Source: Polynucleobacter sp. MWH-HuK1 (lineage in GTDB: Bacteria; Pseudomonadota; Gammaproteobacteria; Burkholderiales; Burkholderiaceae). From it: a DNA stretch of 64,000 nucleotides. Location of the stretch: the NCBI RefSeq assembly GCF_018881815.1, contig NZ_JACVPP010000001.1, forward strand, positions 1-64,000. The letters are read 5' to 3'. The notes beneath the pieces are model-generated. The model saw only the letters and a program-made list of their open reading frames with translations, was not told where the DNA came from and searched no databases. The translations under genes and the position numbers were made by a program. Below, in pieces: positions 36,533 through 44,695 of the stretch. Positions within the stretch are counted from its first letter, which is position 1, and each line of letters opens with the position of its first letter.

Positions 36533-37735
36533 ATGAGTAAGCCTTATTTTGGACTTCCTGAAGAAGTGATTTTTTGCAAACACTGCGTTATCTCGAACCA
36601 GCGGCCGAGCTCGTCCGTCGAGTTCAAGCACAAACAAGACGAGAAGAAAGCAACAATAGGTTTTGACAACGAAGGCGTGTGCGATGCTTGTCGATATCAT
36701 GAAATAAAAGAAAAACAAATAAGCTGGGAAAAGCGCGAGAAATCATTGATTGAGCTGCTGGATCAACATCGACGCAATGATGGTGGTTATGACGTAATCG
36801 TGCCGGGCAGCGGCGGCAAAGATAGCGCATATACCTCGCATATCCTTAAATACAAATATGGAATGAACCCGCTTACCGTCACTTGGGCGCCCCACAAATA
36901 CACCCAGATCGGCTGGAAAAATTTCGAGAACTGGATGCATGTGGGGGGGCTCGACAATATCCTTTTTACTCCTAATGGACGTTTGCATCGCTATCTTACA
37001 CAGCAGGCTTTTCTCAATCTGTTCCATCCGTTCCAGCCGTTCATTGTCGGTCAGCGCATTATCGGTCCGGCGATGGCGGCGAAGTTTGGAGTGAAATTGG
37101 TCATGTACGGCGAGAACCAGGCTGAATACGGCAACAATCCCAATGACAACTATGTGCCAACTATGGATCGTAAATTCTTCTCCGTGGGAAATCCGGAAGA
37201 AATGATTCTGGGAGGAAAGCCGGTCAAAGACATCATCGCTGAAGGCAAATATCATCTAAACGACTTCGCACCCTATATTCCGCCGAGCGCGGATTTCCTT
37301 GAAAACAAGGGTGTTGAAGTGCATTACCTCGGCTACTACCTTAAGTGGGATCCGCAAGAGTGCTACTACTATGCGGTCGAGAATACCGGCTTCCAGGCTA
37401 ACAGCGAACGAACTGAAGGCACGTATTCAAAGTACAGCAGCATCGATGACCAGATAGACATGTTTCACTATTTCACCACACTAATAAAATTTGGCATCGG
37501 CAGAGCTACATACGATGCAGCGCAAGAAATAAGGAATGGCAAGATCACTCGCGAGGAAGGAGTGCATCTAGTACATAAATATGATCAGGAATTCCCCCAA
37601 AAGTATTTCAAGGAATTCCTCGAATATATCAACATATCCGAAAAACAATTCTTCGAAACTGCTGATCGCTTCCGCTCTCCACATCTGTGGGCGCGAGCGG
37701 ATGGGGACTGGGTCCTGAGGCATAAGGTGGCATGA
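36533..37735 (+). CDS. N-acetyl sugar amidotransferase (WbpG/PseA-like PP-loop enzyme)
   Basis: This 400-residue ATP-pyrophosphatase-fold enzyme has the PP-loop PGSGGKDSAYTSHIL (about 90) and an N-terminal pair of Cys motifs (FCKHCVISNQRP and GVCDACRYHE) that probably bind zinc. WbpG and PseA convert an acetamido group on a sugar into an acetamidino group using ammonia from HisH/HisF. Conserved stretches YGENQAEYGNNPND and FGIGRATYDAAQEIRNG fit the family. Here it should amidinate an N-acetyl group of the nonulosonate or of a uronic acid in the repeat. The stop overlaps the next start as ATGA. Confidence 0.92.
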   Translation: MSKPYFGLPEEVIFCKHCVISNQRPSSSVEFKHKQDEKKATIGFDNEGVCDACRYHEIKEKQISWEKREKSLIELLDQHRRNDGGYDVIVPGSGGKDSAYTSHILKYKYGMNPLTVTWAPHKYTQIGWKNFENWMHVGGLDNILFTPNGRLHRYLTQQAFLNLFHPFQPFIVGQRIIGPAMAAKFGVKLVMYGENQAEYGNNPNDNYVPTMDRKFFSVGNPEEMILGGKPVKDIIAEGKYHLNDFAPYIPPSADFLENKGVEVHYLGYYLKWDPQECYYYAVENTGFQANSERTEGTYSKYSSIDDQIDMFHYFTTLIKFGIGRATYDAAQEIRNGKITREEGVHLVHKYDQEFPQKYFKEFLEYINISEKQFFETADRFRSPHLWARADGDWVLRHKVA

Positions 37736-38556
37736 ACGTAAAACACCTGGCCGCCAAGATATTTACGCCCGGGCTAAAGCGGTTTAGCAATCTTCATAAA
37801 GGGAAAACTTGCTATATTTTTGGCGATGGCCCATCTATCAAATGGTTTAATTTAAGTGAATTTTCTAATCACCCTGCAATTTGTTGTGGACAAATTCCAT
37901 TTCACAAAGATTTTCACAAGTTAGATGTCAAATATATTTTAATTACAGAGCCATGGTTATTCGTACCAAAGTTATTCCAGCCCAATATAACTTACCTACA
38001 TCAGCTTGTTCATATAGCGAATGAATACAAGAACCTTATTGTAAGTACTCCGGAAAAGGAGTTTTTCGTTAGCCTATCAAACAGATTTGCGCTAACCGGT
38101 AAAAATATTCACTATGTTTATCGGGGGTTGCCACAAATTAGAAATAAGACAGATGCGCTACTTGGGAATTTTGATCTATTTGGCGGTTCTTTTCATGCGG
38201 CATTGTCATTGGCGTATTACATGGGATTCAAAAAGGCCTATCTGATCGGCTTTGATGGGTGGACGATACAACCTGCCAGAGCACTACGCTGGTATGAACT
38301 GGGGCCTGGTGAATTTTTCGAACCAACAAACTTTGCGTTGGATTTCCTTAGAGCGCTTCGCCCAGAAATCGACATTTACACTATCTCAAAAGATGGGGAG
38401 TCCTGTAACGTAAAGAACATTAGCTACGAGTCTTTCACTGGAAAGGCTCCGAAATACTCAGAGAACCATGAGCTACTTACCAATCGTCACTTGAATATAC
38501 TTGCCACCTTTCCTGAATACAAAATTTTTTCGAATAAGATTGTGGAAACAAAATGA
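37732..38556 (+). CDS. Putative sialyltransferase-like (CstII/GT42 or DUF115-type) protein
   Basis: This 274-residue protein is markedly AT-rich compared with its upstream neighbours. The N-terminal motif TCYIFGDGPSIKWFNLSEF resembles the GNGPSL loop of CstII sialyltransferases and of DUF115 proteins. Later, FGGSFHAALSLAYYMGFKKA followed by YLIGFDG matches the sugar-nucleotide-binding helix and strand seen in CstII. A nonulosonic acid operon without any other obvious transferase makes a CMP-nonulosonate transferase role attractive, but it is inferred from pattern memory. It is coupled by 4-base overlap to the amidotransferase and by 4 bases to the FkbM gene. Confidence 0.6.
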   Translation: MNVKHLAAKIFTPGLKRFSNLHKGKTCYIFGDGPSIKWFNLSEFSNHPAICCGQIPFHKDFHKLDVKYILITEPWLFVPKLFQPNITYLHQLVHIANEYKNLIVSTPEKEFFVSLSNRFALTGKNIHYVYRGLPQIRNKTDALLGNFDLFGGSFHAALSLAYYMGFKKAYLIGFDGWTIQPARALRWYELGPGEFFEPTNFALDFLRALRPEIDIYTISKDGESCNVKNISYESFTGKAPKYSENHELLTNRHLNILATFPEYKIFSNKIVETK

Positions 38557-39380
38557 AAAAATGGTTTATAGATACAGCAACTTCAGTTTGGCAGCATATT
38601 CCTGCAAGGGTTATAAGGGAGTGTATGTGGAATGCATTTCTTTGGTATGTTCGCGGAAGGAAAGTTGTAACTACAGTCGATCAAATTACGTTTGATTTAG
38701 ATTTGAGCGAATTGATTGATGTGTGTTTATACGTTAATCGTTTTGAAAAAGATGTTACATCGGCCATTAACATACTGTGCCAAAGGGATTGGGTTGTGCT
38801 TGATATTGGGGCACATTCTTTACGATTTGCATGGTTGGTTGGTAATGGCGGGAAGGTATATGCATTTGAGCCAACTAACTATGCATTCAAAAAACTGCAA
38901 CGAAATGTTGCGCTGAATAAATTTACCAACCTTCATCTTTATCAAGTGGCTCTTTCAAATCAGAGTCAACCACTGCAGAAGATTTCCTATAGGGCAAGCT
39001 GGAAGACAAATGGTTCACAGACTCAAGAATCGAGCGTTGTAGACTTCATTAGACTGGATGACTGGGCCGCTCAACAGTCACTTAGCAAATTAGACTTTAT
39101 TAAGATTGATGTGGATGGAAATGAGTATGCCGTTTTTGATGGGGCCAGAGAGTTGTTGCGCAAATTTAAGCCAATTCTAATTGCTGAGGTCGGGGCTTAT
39201 CATTTTGCGGATTCATCCACTAACCCTTGGCAAATTATTGCAGATTTGGAGTATCGCTTTTGGGACGTACATACTGGCAAAGAATATGGCAGCCTTGCCG
39301 CAATGCGTGAAGTACTTAAGGGCGAAGATACGATTAATGTAATAGCTAGTACCAAGGAGTTATCCGTCGTGTGGCGATAA
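38553..39380 (+). CDS. FkbM-family methyltransferase with weak motif I
   Basis: This is a 275-residue protein. The FkbM features FIRLDDWAAQQSLSKLDFIK followed by IDVDGNEYAVFDG and VYAFEPTNYAFKKLQRNVAL are clear. The SAM-binding motif, usually DIGANIGYYT, reads LDIGAHSLRFAWLVGNGG, so one key glycine is lost. The N-terminal 30 residues are hydrophobic and aromatic. In glycan clusters FkbM enzymes O-methylate sugars. Composition is AT-rich like the gene before it, suggesting both were gained together. It overlaps the previous gene by 4 bases. Confidence 0.82.
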   Translation: MKKWFIDTATSVWQHIPARVIRECMWNAFLWYVRGRKVVTTVDQITFDLDLSELIDVCLYVNRFEKDVTSAINILCQRDWVVLDIGAHSLRFAWLVGNGGKVYAFEPTNYAFKKLQRNVALNKFTNLHLYQVALSNQSQPLQKISYRASWKTNGSQTQESSVVDFIRLDDWAAQQSLSKLDFIKIDVDGNEYAVFDGARELLRKFKPILIAEVGAYHFADSSTNPWQIIADLEYRFWDVHTGKEYGSLAAMREVLKGEDTINVIASTKELSVVWR

Positions 39381-39437
39381 GATTCCGCAACAAACTCTTC
39401 ATACCTAAATTCCTTGGGCACTCGTTAAAAGTCATCA

Positions 39438-40523
39438 ATGAAAATCATCTATTCATTCGGCAAGGTCGGCTTTGAGGCTGATTATTGGGAGCGCGAGATT
39501 GCAGCCGCCTCCACTGCTGAATATACGTTTATTCCGTTCAACCATGCCGGATATGAAAAATCGAGCTTATTTATGCGCGCGCAATTGTTGGACAATCTTT
39601 ATTTTGAGAACAGCGCCGGCCTGGCCCGGCTGTATGCAAATATAGAAGAGAAAATTCGGACAGAGCAGGCCGATGCATTGATGGTCGATACATATAATCC
39701 TTACCATCCTGACTATCTGCGCAAACTGGGCATCTATAAAGTATTGCGGATCAATGATGGGCCCATGGCAGCCTATGATCGTGACTTTGCCTATCTACAT
39801 GCCTTCGACCATGTGCTGTATCATTCCCCAGCTTACAGCAAAGATATGCAGATCGATGAAAAGCTCCGCTATTGCAGGGCAAAGCGGATTGATTTCTGGC
39901 CTCTCGGATCTTTTGACGCACTCTGTGATCGAAGCATGACAGAAGAAGACATCAAATCAAAAGATCGGGACATCGATATTGCCTTCGTTGGCGCACTTGC
40001 GCCAAACAAGATGCCGTTGATCGCAGCGGTAAAGAAGGCATTCGGTCGACGAATGAAGTTGTATGGACTTACTAACCTGAAAAGAAATGCTTACTTCAAC
40101 TTGAAATTCGGCTTCCCCGGCTGGGTCAAGCCGCTCCAATTCGAGCAATACGTTTCACTATACCAGCGGACGAAAATCGGTATCAACGTGCATAACCGGG
40201 GAGACTATACCGTCGGCGGGTATCGCCTTTTTGATTTGCCCGCAAACGGCGTAATGCAAATTTCGGATGGCGGCCCTTACCTAGAGACTTTTTTTGAGAT
40301 TGGAAGTGAGATCGAGTCCTACAGAAACGCCGATGAACTGATAGATAAAATAAAATATTATTTAACGCACGACACGGAGCGCGAACAAATCGCACTCAAC
40401 GGATATAGGCGCCTAAATCGGGATTATCTGATGGCGCATTTACTTCAAAAAGCGGGCGCGCTCATCAAGATTGGAATGGAAAACGATTTCAAATCAACAA
40501 ACAACTTCCGGAAAGCCTCTTGA
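39438..40523 (+). CDS. Glycosyltransferase, CgeB/GT4-like
   Basis: This is a 361-residue soluble protein. The C-terminal half is the CgeB/Glyco_trans_1_2 type: IGINVHNRGDYTVGGYRLF, then DLPANGVMQISDGG, then FFEIGSEIESYRNADELIDK. The N-terminal half contains ADALMVDTYNPYHPDYLRKL and VLYHSPAYSKDMQ. It returns to the G+C-richer composition of the first part of the operon. It is the last gene on the plus strand before the pseudogene, 57 bases downstream of the FkbM gene. The sugar it transfers is unknown. Confidence 0.8.
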   Translation: MKIIYSFGKVGFEADYWEREIAAASTAEYTFIPFNHAGYEKSSLFMRAQLLDNLYFENSAGLARLYANIEEKIRTEQADALMVDTYNPYHPDYLRKLGIYKVLRINDGPMAAYDRDFAYLHAFDHVLYHSPAYSKDMQIDEKLRYCRAKRIDFWPLGSFDALCDRSMTEEDIKSKDRDIDIAFVGALAPNKMPLIAAVKKAFGRRMKLYGLTNLKRNAYFNLKFGFPGWVKPLQFEQYVSLYQRTKIGINVHNRGDYTVGGYRLFDLPANGVMQISDGGPYLETFFEIGSEIESYRNADELIDKIKYYLTHDTEREQIALNGYRRLNRDYLMAHLLQKAGALIKIGMENDFKSTNNFRKAS

Positions 40524-40599
40524 GTGCATTTATAAAATAGAGCGCCCGTTTCCTGTTTGGGAACAGCAAGGGCACTTCAAACGTGGGCTTCTAACGCCC

Positions 40600-41820
40600 C
40601 TCTGAATCAAAAACTTTTTAATCTGAAATGCTGGCACGCCGAACAGCTGGAACCTAGCACATTGCTAAAGCGCACCATGATATGCTAGATAGCATACAAG
40701 CCCAACGGGATCTCTTGCATGCTTTTAGCCTGCAGCACCAATTTAACCAAACGCTTATAGCAACTCATTACGTTGGTGGGACGCACTGCTTTGTCAGCCG
40801 AAGTCAACACAAACGCTTCAAGCCCATACTTAAAAGCCGTTCCAATGGCACGCAAGGTGCCAAACACATTATTCCAAACCCCTGCAGCCGGGTTCATATC
40901 AATCGTGGACACATGCCTATAGATTGCCTCATGAAATACCGCCTGTACACCAAAGCGTCGGCAGATCCTACCCAGCTTATTGGCATCCAGCACTAACCCC
41001 AGCACCGTCACAATATTTACAAACGTTCACAGCAAGGTCAACTCACGATCATTAGCATATAGCGCAAACTCGCTGAGCTCAAACAAGACTAATGTCTTAG
41101 GTTACTGCAACAGACTCTACCGGCACAATTCAGAGCCAATTAATCCACTCGCACCTGTTAAATTCTGGTGCAACAGATCTTTGCTTGCCTACAAAGGATC
41201 TCAAGTCAGCATATTTTCAATCTCAACTTCGCCAATATCTTCAATCTTTACTAAGCCATTTACCAGATGTGACAAACCCGGCAAGATACGCGCTTACAAA
41301 GGCAAAACAAACATCGTCGTGAATATTTCTTTTGGACGAGCTCGACTTGCAGACGGAATAACAAGCAACTTTTCAGTAATTCCCCGATCATAGTGAATCA
41401 GCGCAAGCACCGATAAACGATTACTAACCCCCCTTCCATAAACGACGATTCTCATCCACAAAACTAACCGACTTAATCTCGAAACCCCCACTTAAGCCGG
41501 ACGCGATCTGCCAAGCTGGAGACCGATGTCCATAAATCAATACTATCTTTGGCCAGCTTCCAGATGCCATTTTTCGCAACCAGCCATTAAAGAAATACTT
41601 GGTCACCAATTGGGATAGATCATTCCCACAAACAACAGCACTGATTGAATTTTGCCAACTGATCGTGGTATCTCTTCAGTCCAATGATCCAAAAGTGTGT
41701 CGTATATACCAGCGCATAAGACAATAACCATAGGCGAATCTAAAGATGGCGCAGTACAAGCTAAATTGATGATATAAGCAACCGCGATCACCGCTACCAA
41801 CTCTAGCAGCAAGAGTGATT
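40600..41820 (-). pseudogene. Decayed second wbpM/capD (nucleotide-sugar 4,6-dehydratase) copy
   Basis: Across all minus-strand frames pieces of one CapD/WbpM protein appear in the right order. From 41820 these are AYIINLACTAPSLDSP, then IPRSVGKIQSVLLFVG, then WPKIVLIYGHRSPAWQIASG with GFEIKSVSFVDEN, then LLVIPSASRARPKEIFTTM. They continue as ILPGLSHLVNGLVKIEDIG, then LTGASGLIGSELCR, then IDMNPAAGVWNNVFGTLRA, then TSADKAVRPTNVMSCYKR, and finally MVRFSNVLGSSCSAC near 40640. Stops and frameshifts interrupt throughout and the C-terminal part is missing. It once formed a unit with the initiating transferase and the epimerase upstream (a wbpV-wbpL-wbpM-like order). The intact paralogue is at 12872-14902. 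Confidence 0.85.
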
Positions 41821-42002
41821 AAGGCATCAGACCATCAAAATGTAAATAATGGCCAGCTAGACCGTCAGCAAGCAAAGCTCAATATTCAATGGAAGAACGA
41901 TGAGTATCTTGATTCCCCTTGGAAGAAAGTCAATATTTTCGTTGCATGATTTACTGGCATTTTCAAATCATAAATTTAGCGGTTGATTGGAAAAATCCAG
42001 CT

Positions 42003-42557
42003 TTAATTTTTAATCCTATCACCAGTACCTTTGCCACCTAACGTCATGAATATGTACTTAAAGTACATAGCCAAGGTTAGATTCTGCAACATACGTGCAT
42101 CCGTCTCAGCCAGAAGCTTTGGTGTCGACATATCAATATTGCTCACCTGAGCCAACCCCGTAATGCCAGGTCTCGAATCAAAGACAGCAAGGGCGTCGCG
42201 TTCACGGATCAACTCATTCTGACTGAGCAAACAAGGCCGGGGACCAACTAGACTCATCTCGCCCTTCATCACATTCCACAGTTGAGGCAGTTCATCGAGT
42301 TTAGTTCGCCTCAAAAAGACGCCCAAAGGAGTTATTGCAGAAGCATCAGCAAAATGAGATGGAACGGAAGCAGTGTCTGACTGCATTGTTCGAAACTTGA
42401 CTAAGGTAAAAGACTTTTGATAGCGACCAACCCGCTGCTGGCGGAAGATCGGCGAACCTGTATCAAACAACCCCAACACAAAAATCACCAAAAATACCGG
42501 CGCCCCCAAGATGAGCCCAAGTAAAGAAAATGCAAAATCCAAAAACCGCAACATCAT
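42003..42557 (-). CDS. Initiating phosphoglycosyl transferase, PglC-like (bacterial sugar transferase)
   Basis: This is a 184-residue monotopic transferase that puts the first sugar-1-phosphate on undecaprenyl phosphate. It has one reentrant N-terminal helix (FLDFAFSLLGLILGAPVFLV), GSPIFRQQRVGRYQKSF, the LVKFRTM motif, the catalytic Asp-Glu in RTKLDELPQLWNVMKGEMSL, VGPRP and SRPGITGLAQVSN. The short form, without extra membrane helices, suggests a QuiNAc, FucNAc or diNAcBac phosphate donor, consistent with the WbpM and WbpV type genes. It overlaps the epimerase gene by 4 bases. Confidence 0.92.
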   Translation of the reverse strand: MMLRFLDFAFSLLGLILGAPVFLVIFVLGLFDTGSPIFRQQRVGRYQKSFTLVKFRTMQSDTASVPSHFADASAITPLGVFLRRTKLDELPQLWNVMKGEMSLVGPRPCLLSQNELIRERDALAVFDSRPGITGLAQVSNIDMSTPKLLAETDARMLQNLTLAMYFKYIFMTLGGKGTGDRIKN

Positions 42558-43504
42558 ACCCTCGGCTCGACTGCTCTACGCAGCCCTTCGTCCACCGAGA
42601 CTGGCGGCCTCCACTCAAGCAGCTCACAGGTCTTGCCCATGTCCACTTTTAAAGAGCCCAGCAAACGTTGAATCACAGCTCTCCTACCCCAAAATCCAGC
42701 AAGAAATACCAAAAGGCCAGCAGGTACTGGCAGTAAATGAATTGGTCGGTTCATGGCATTGCCGATTCTTTGCAACAACTCCGTTGTCGATAGATCCTCT
42801 CCATCACTAACCAAGAATATTTGATTTGCAGCCTTGGGGTGATCAATACAAGTCAGAATCAAATCCACCAAATTATCAAGCGCCACAAAACTGCGGCGGT
42901 TTTGGGTAATCGCACCCAAAGGCAAAGGCAAGCCTCGCCTTACCCAAGCCAACAGACTTGCAAAATTACCCTTAACCCCCGGACCATACACTAAAGGAGG
43001 ACGAATTATGACCACCTCCATCCCCGTCTCTTGTGCCAGTCGCCACAATCCCGCCTCAGCCTCAGCCTTTGATACGCCATAGCCATCTTCTGGCGCAGGA
43101 TCGTCATCGCAAGCAAAATGAAGTGAACCGTTTGTCAACTCGCCATTGACCTTGATGGAACTGACAAACACAAAGCGTCGCACACCAGCCTGCGCAGCTT
43201 GTTTGCCAAGGTTCAGTGTTCCTAGCGTATTGACCTTACGAAACTCGGACATTGAATCGTTAGAGGTTTCCCGCATGACATGCACTCTAGCTGCAAGATG
43301 AACTACCACATCACACCCGCTCAATGCGTTCCGCCAATTAGTATTTTGGTCTATTGACCCAACACTCAGGCAATGATCTACATTTGGCAAATTACATGCC
43401 TCTCGTGTCACCGCCTTTACTTCCAAGCCCCTCGCATAAGCTTCACGACACAGTCGCTCTCCAACAAAACCATTCGCACCAGTAACCAGTAGCTTTTTTA
43501 TCAC
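42554..43504 (-). CDS. NAD-dependent nucleotide-sugar epimerase/4-ketoreductase (WbpV-like)
   Basis: This 316-residue extended SDR has KLLVTGANGFVGERLCREAY, VVVHLAARVHVMRETS, a catalytic Ser in FVSSIKVNGELT and DGYGVSKAEAEAGLW (Tyr and Lys). IIRPPLVYGPGVKGNFASL completes the family pattern. Members reduce UDP-4-keto-6-deoxy-GlcNAc to UDP-QuiNAc or UDP-FucNAc. This fits beside a PglC-like transferase that would use the product. It may now depend on the intact wbpM copy 30 kb away, because its adjacent partner is a pseudogene. Confidence 0.87.
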   Translation of the reverse strand: MIKKLLVTGANGFVGERLCREAYARGLEVKAVTREACNLPNVDHCLSVGSIDQNTNWRNALSGCDVVVHLAARVHVMRETSNDSMSEFRKVNTLGTLNLGKQAAQAGVRRFVFVSSIKVNGELTNGSLHFACDDDPAPEDGYGVSKAEAEAGLWRLAQETGMEVVIIRPPLVYGPGVKGNFASLLAWVRRGLPLPLGAITQNRRSFVALDNLVDLILTCIDHPKAANQIFLVSDGEDLSTTELLQRIGNAMNRPIHLLPVPAGLLVFLAGFWGRRAVIQRLLGSLKVDMGKTCELLEWRPPVSVDEGLRRAVEPRV

Positions 43505-43852
43505 TTTATGCTCTCAAAAAATGGAAACTGCTTATTTTGTCACTTTTGGTAGACAACGGCCTAATGCCTGCAACACTTGGCTTGTTGCACTGCAATAATC
43601 CTTGTTGAAAAATATGGCTTAAGATTCAGATCCAATTGCCCCACGAGGTATTCTCTATTCAAAATGATCAATGGACTAACAAACAAGAAACCCGTGATCA
43701 TTCGCATAATAATTATCCCTAATATAAAATGCACACCACCCCAAAAGCCAAGCGTCACTGAGACTGAGGTGAGATATCCCGCTGTCAGTAATTTACTGTT
43801 TTTTTATAAATCCCATTGTCTTGTAACTTTAAGAAGTTAAGTCCTTGCGGAT
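43505..43852. other. Intergenic stretch, no gene recognised
   Basis: About 350 bases lie between the glycosyltransferase and the epimerase. A 65-codon minus-strand frame (43758-43561) has a hydrophobic start (GFWGGVHFILGIIIMRMITG) but no recognisable family and no clear ribosome-binding site. It may be a remnant. Nothing else stands out. Confidence 0.35.
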
Positions 43853-44695
43853 TTATATGTGTCCGACAACATATTGCCAAGCCCGATTCACTATTTTTCT
43901 GGCTGCAAATTTTATTAAAGAAAAGCGAACCCCGTTTTTTTTCAACGCGTTGATCACTTCTTTGTTTTGTCGAAGAATACTCTTAAGACTTTTATTCGAT
44001 ACTCCACCCACTCGCATTCTAATCAGCGCCTGTGAAATATATACAGCGCGAATTTTGTAGCGCTCAAGATATCGCATCATCAAATCGACATCTGATGCAA
44101 TCTTTATGGAAAGATCAAACCCTCCAAATCTTTTAAATACCCTACTTCGGACATAGAAGGTAGGATGGGGAGGGTTCCATCCCAACCCAAATGAGCCCAT
44201 AACAAATTGTGAGGACTTCCAATATCTCACTATCGTCCGATTATCCTGACTGACATACATCAGATCTGCGTAGCAGGCATCAATGGATCTATCTTCAAAT
44301 ACAGCCGCAATTTTCGCAACAGCTGAGGGTAGAGCAAACATATCATCCGAGTTCAAGAAACCCACGACTTCGCCCGTAGCTATTGCGATGCCCTTGTTCA
44401 TGGCATCATAAATCCCCGCATCTTTTTCACTTACCCAGTAATCGATATGTTCTTCATGTTTTCGGATAATATTTAGCGTCTCGTCCGTCGAGCCGCCATC
44501 AATGATGATGTATTCAATATTGTCATACGTCTGCTCAAGAACGCTACGTATAGCATCTTCGATACTATCGCCTCCATTAAATACGACTGTAACAATAGAG
44601 CACTTAAGTTTATTTAATCGTGGTTTTTCTTGTGCGTTTTTGAAACGAGTTCCGCCTTTGAGTTCTCTATTGATTTCTTGTAACAAGATAGTCAC
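43853..44695 (-). CDS. GT2 family glycosyltransferase
   Basis: This 280-residue GT-A enzyme has CSIVTVVFNGGDSIEDAIRS, YIIIDGGSTDETLNII, SEKDAGIYDAMNKGIAIATG and FLNSDDMFALPSAV (the metal-binding DD). FGLGWNPPHPTFYVRSRVF is typical of WcaA/PglA-type transferases. The first 30 residues are basic and overlap the carbamoyltransferase gene by 29 bases, so a start further in is possible. It is the last gene of the 44-55 kb operon and more AT-rich than that operon. The sugar is unknown. Confidence 0.88.
   Translation of the reverse strand: MTILLQEINRELKGGTRFKNAQEKPRLNKLKCSIVTVVFNGGDSIEDAIRSVLEQTYDNIEYIIIDGGSTDETLNIIRKHEEHIDYWVSEKDAGIYDAMNKGIAIATGEVVGFLNSDDMFALPSAVAKIAAVFEDRSIDACYADLMYVSQDNRTIVRYWKSSQFVMGSFGLGWNPPHPTFYVRSRVFKRFGGFDLSIKIASDVDLMMRYLERYKIRAVYISQALIRMRVGGVSNKSLKSILRQNKEVINALKKNGVRFSLIKFAARKIVNRAWQYVVGHI

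Noticed and set aside
40524..40600. Possible terminator hairpins after the plus-strand operon (gtttcc with gggaac; gggc with gccc)
   Set aside because: The stems are short and neither is followed by a T-run, so the call was not strong enough.
43561..43758. 65-codon minus-strand frame with hydrophobic segment
   Set aside because: It has no recognisable family, no clear ribosome-binding site, and lies in a decayed area. It is treated as intergenic.
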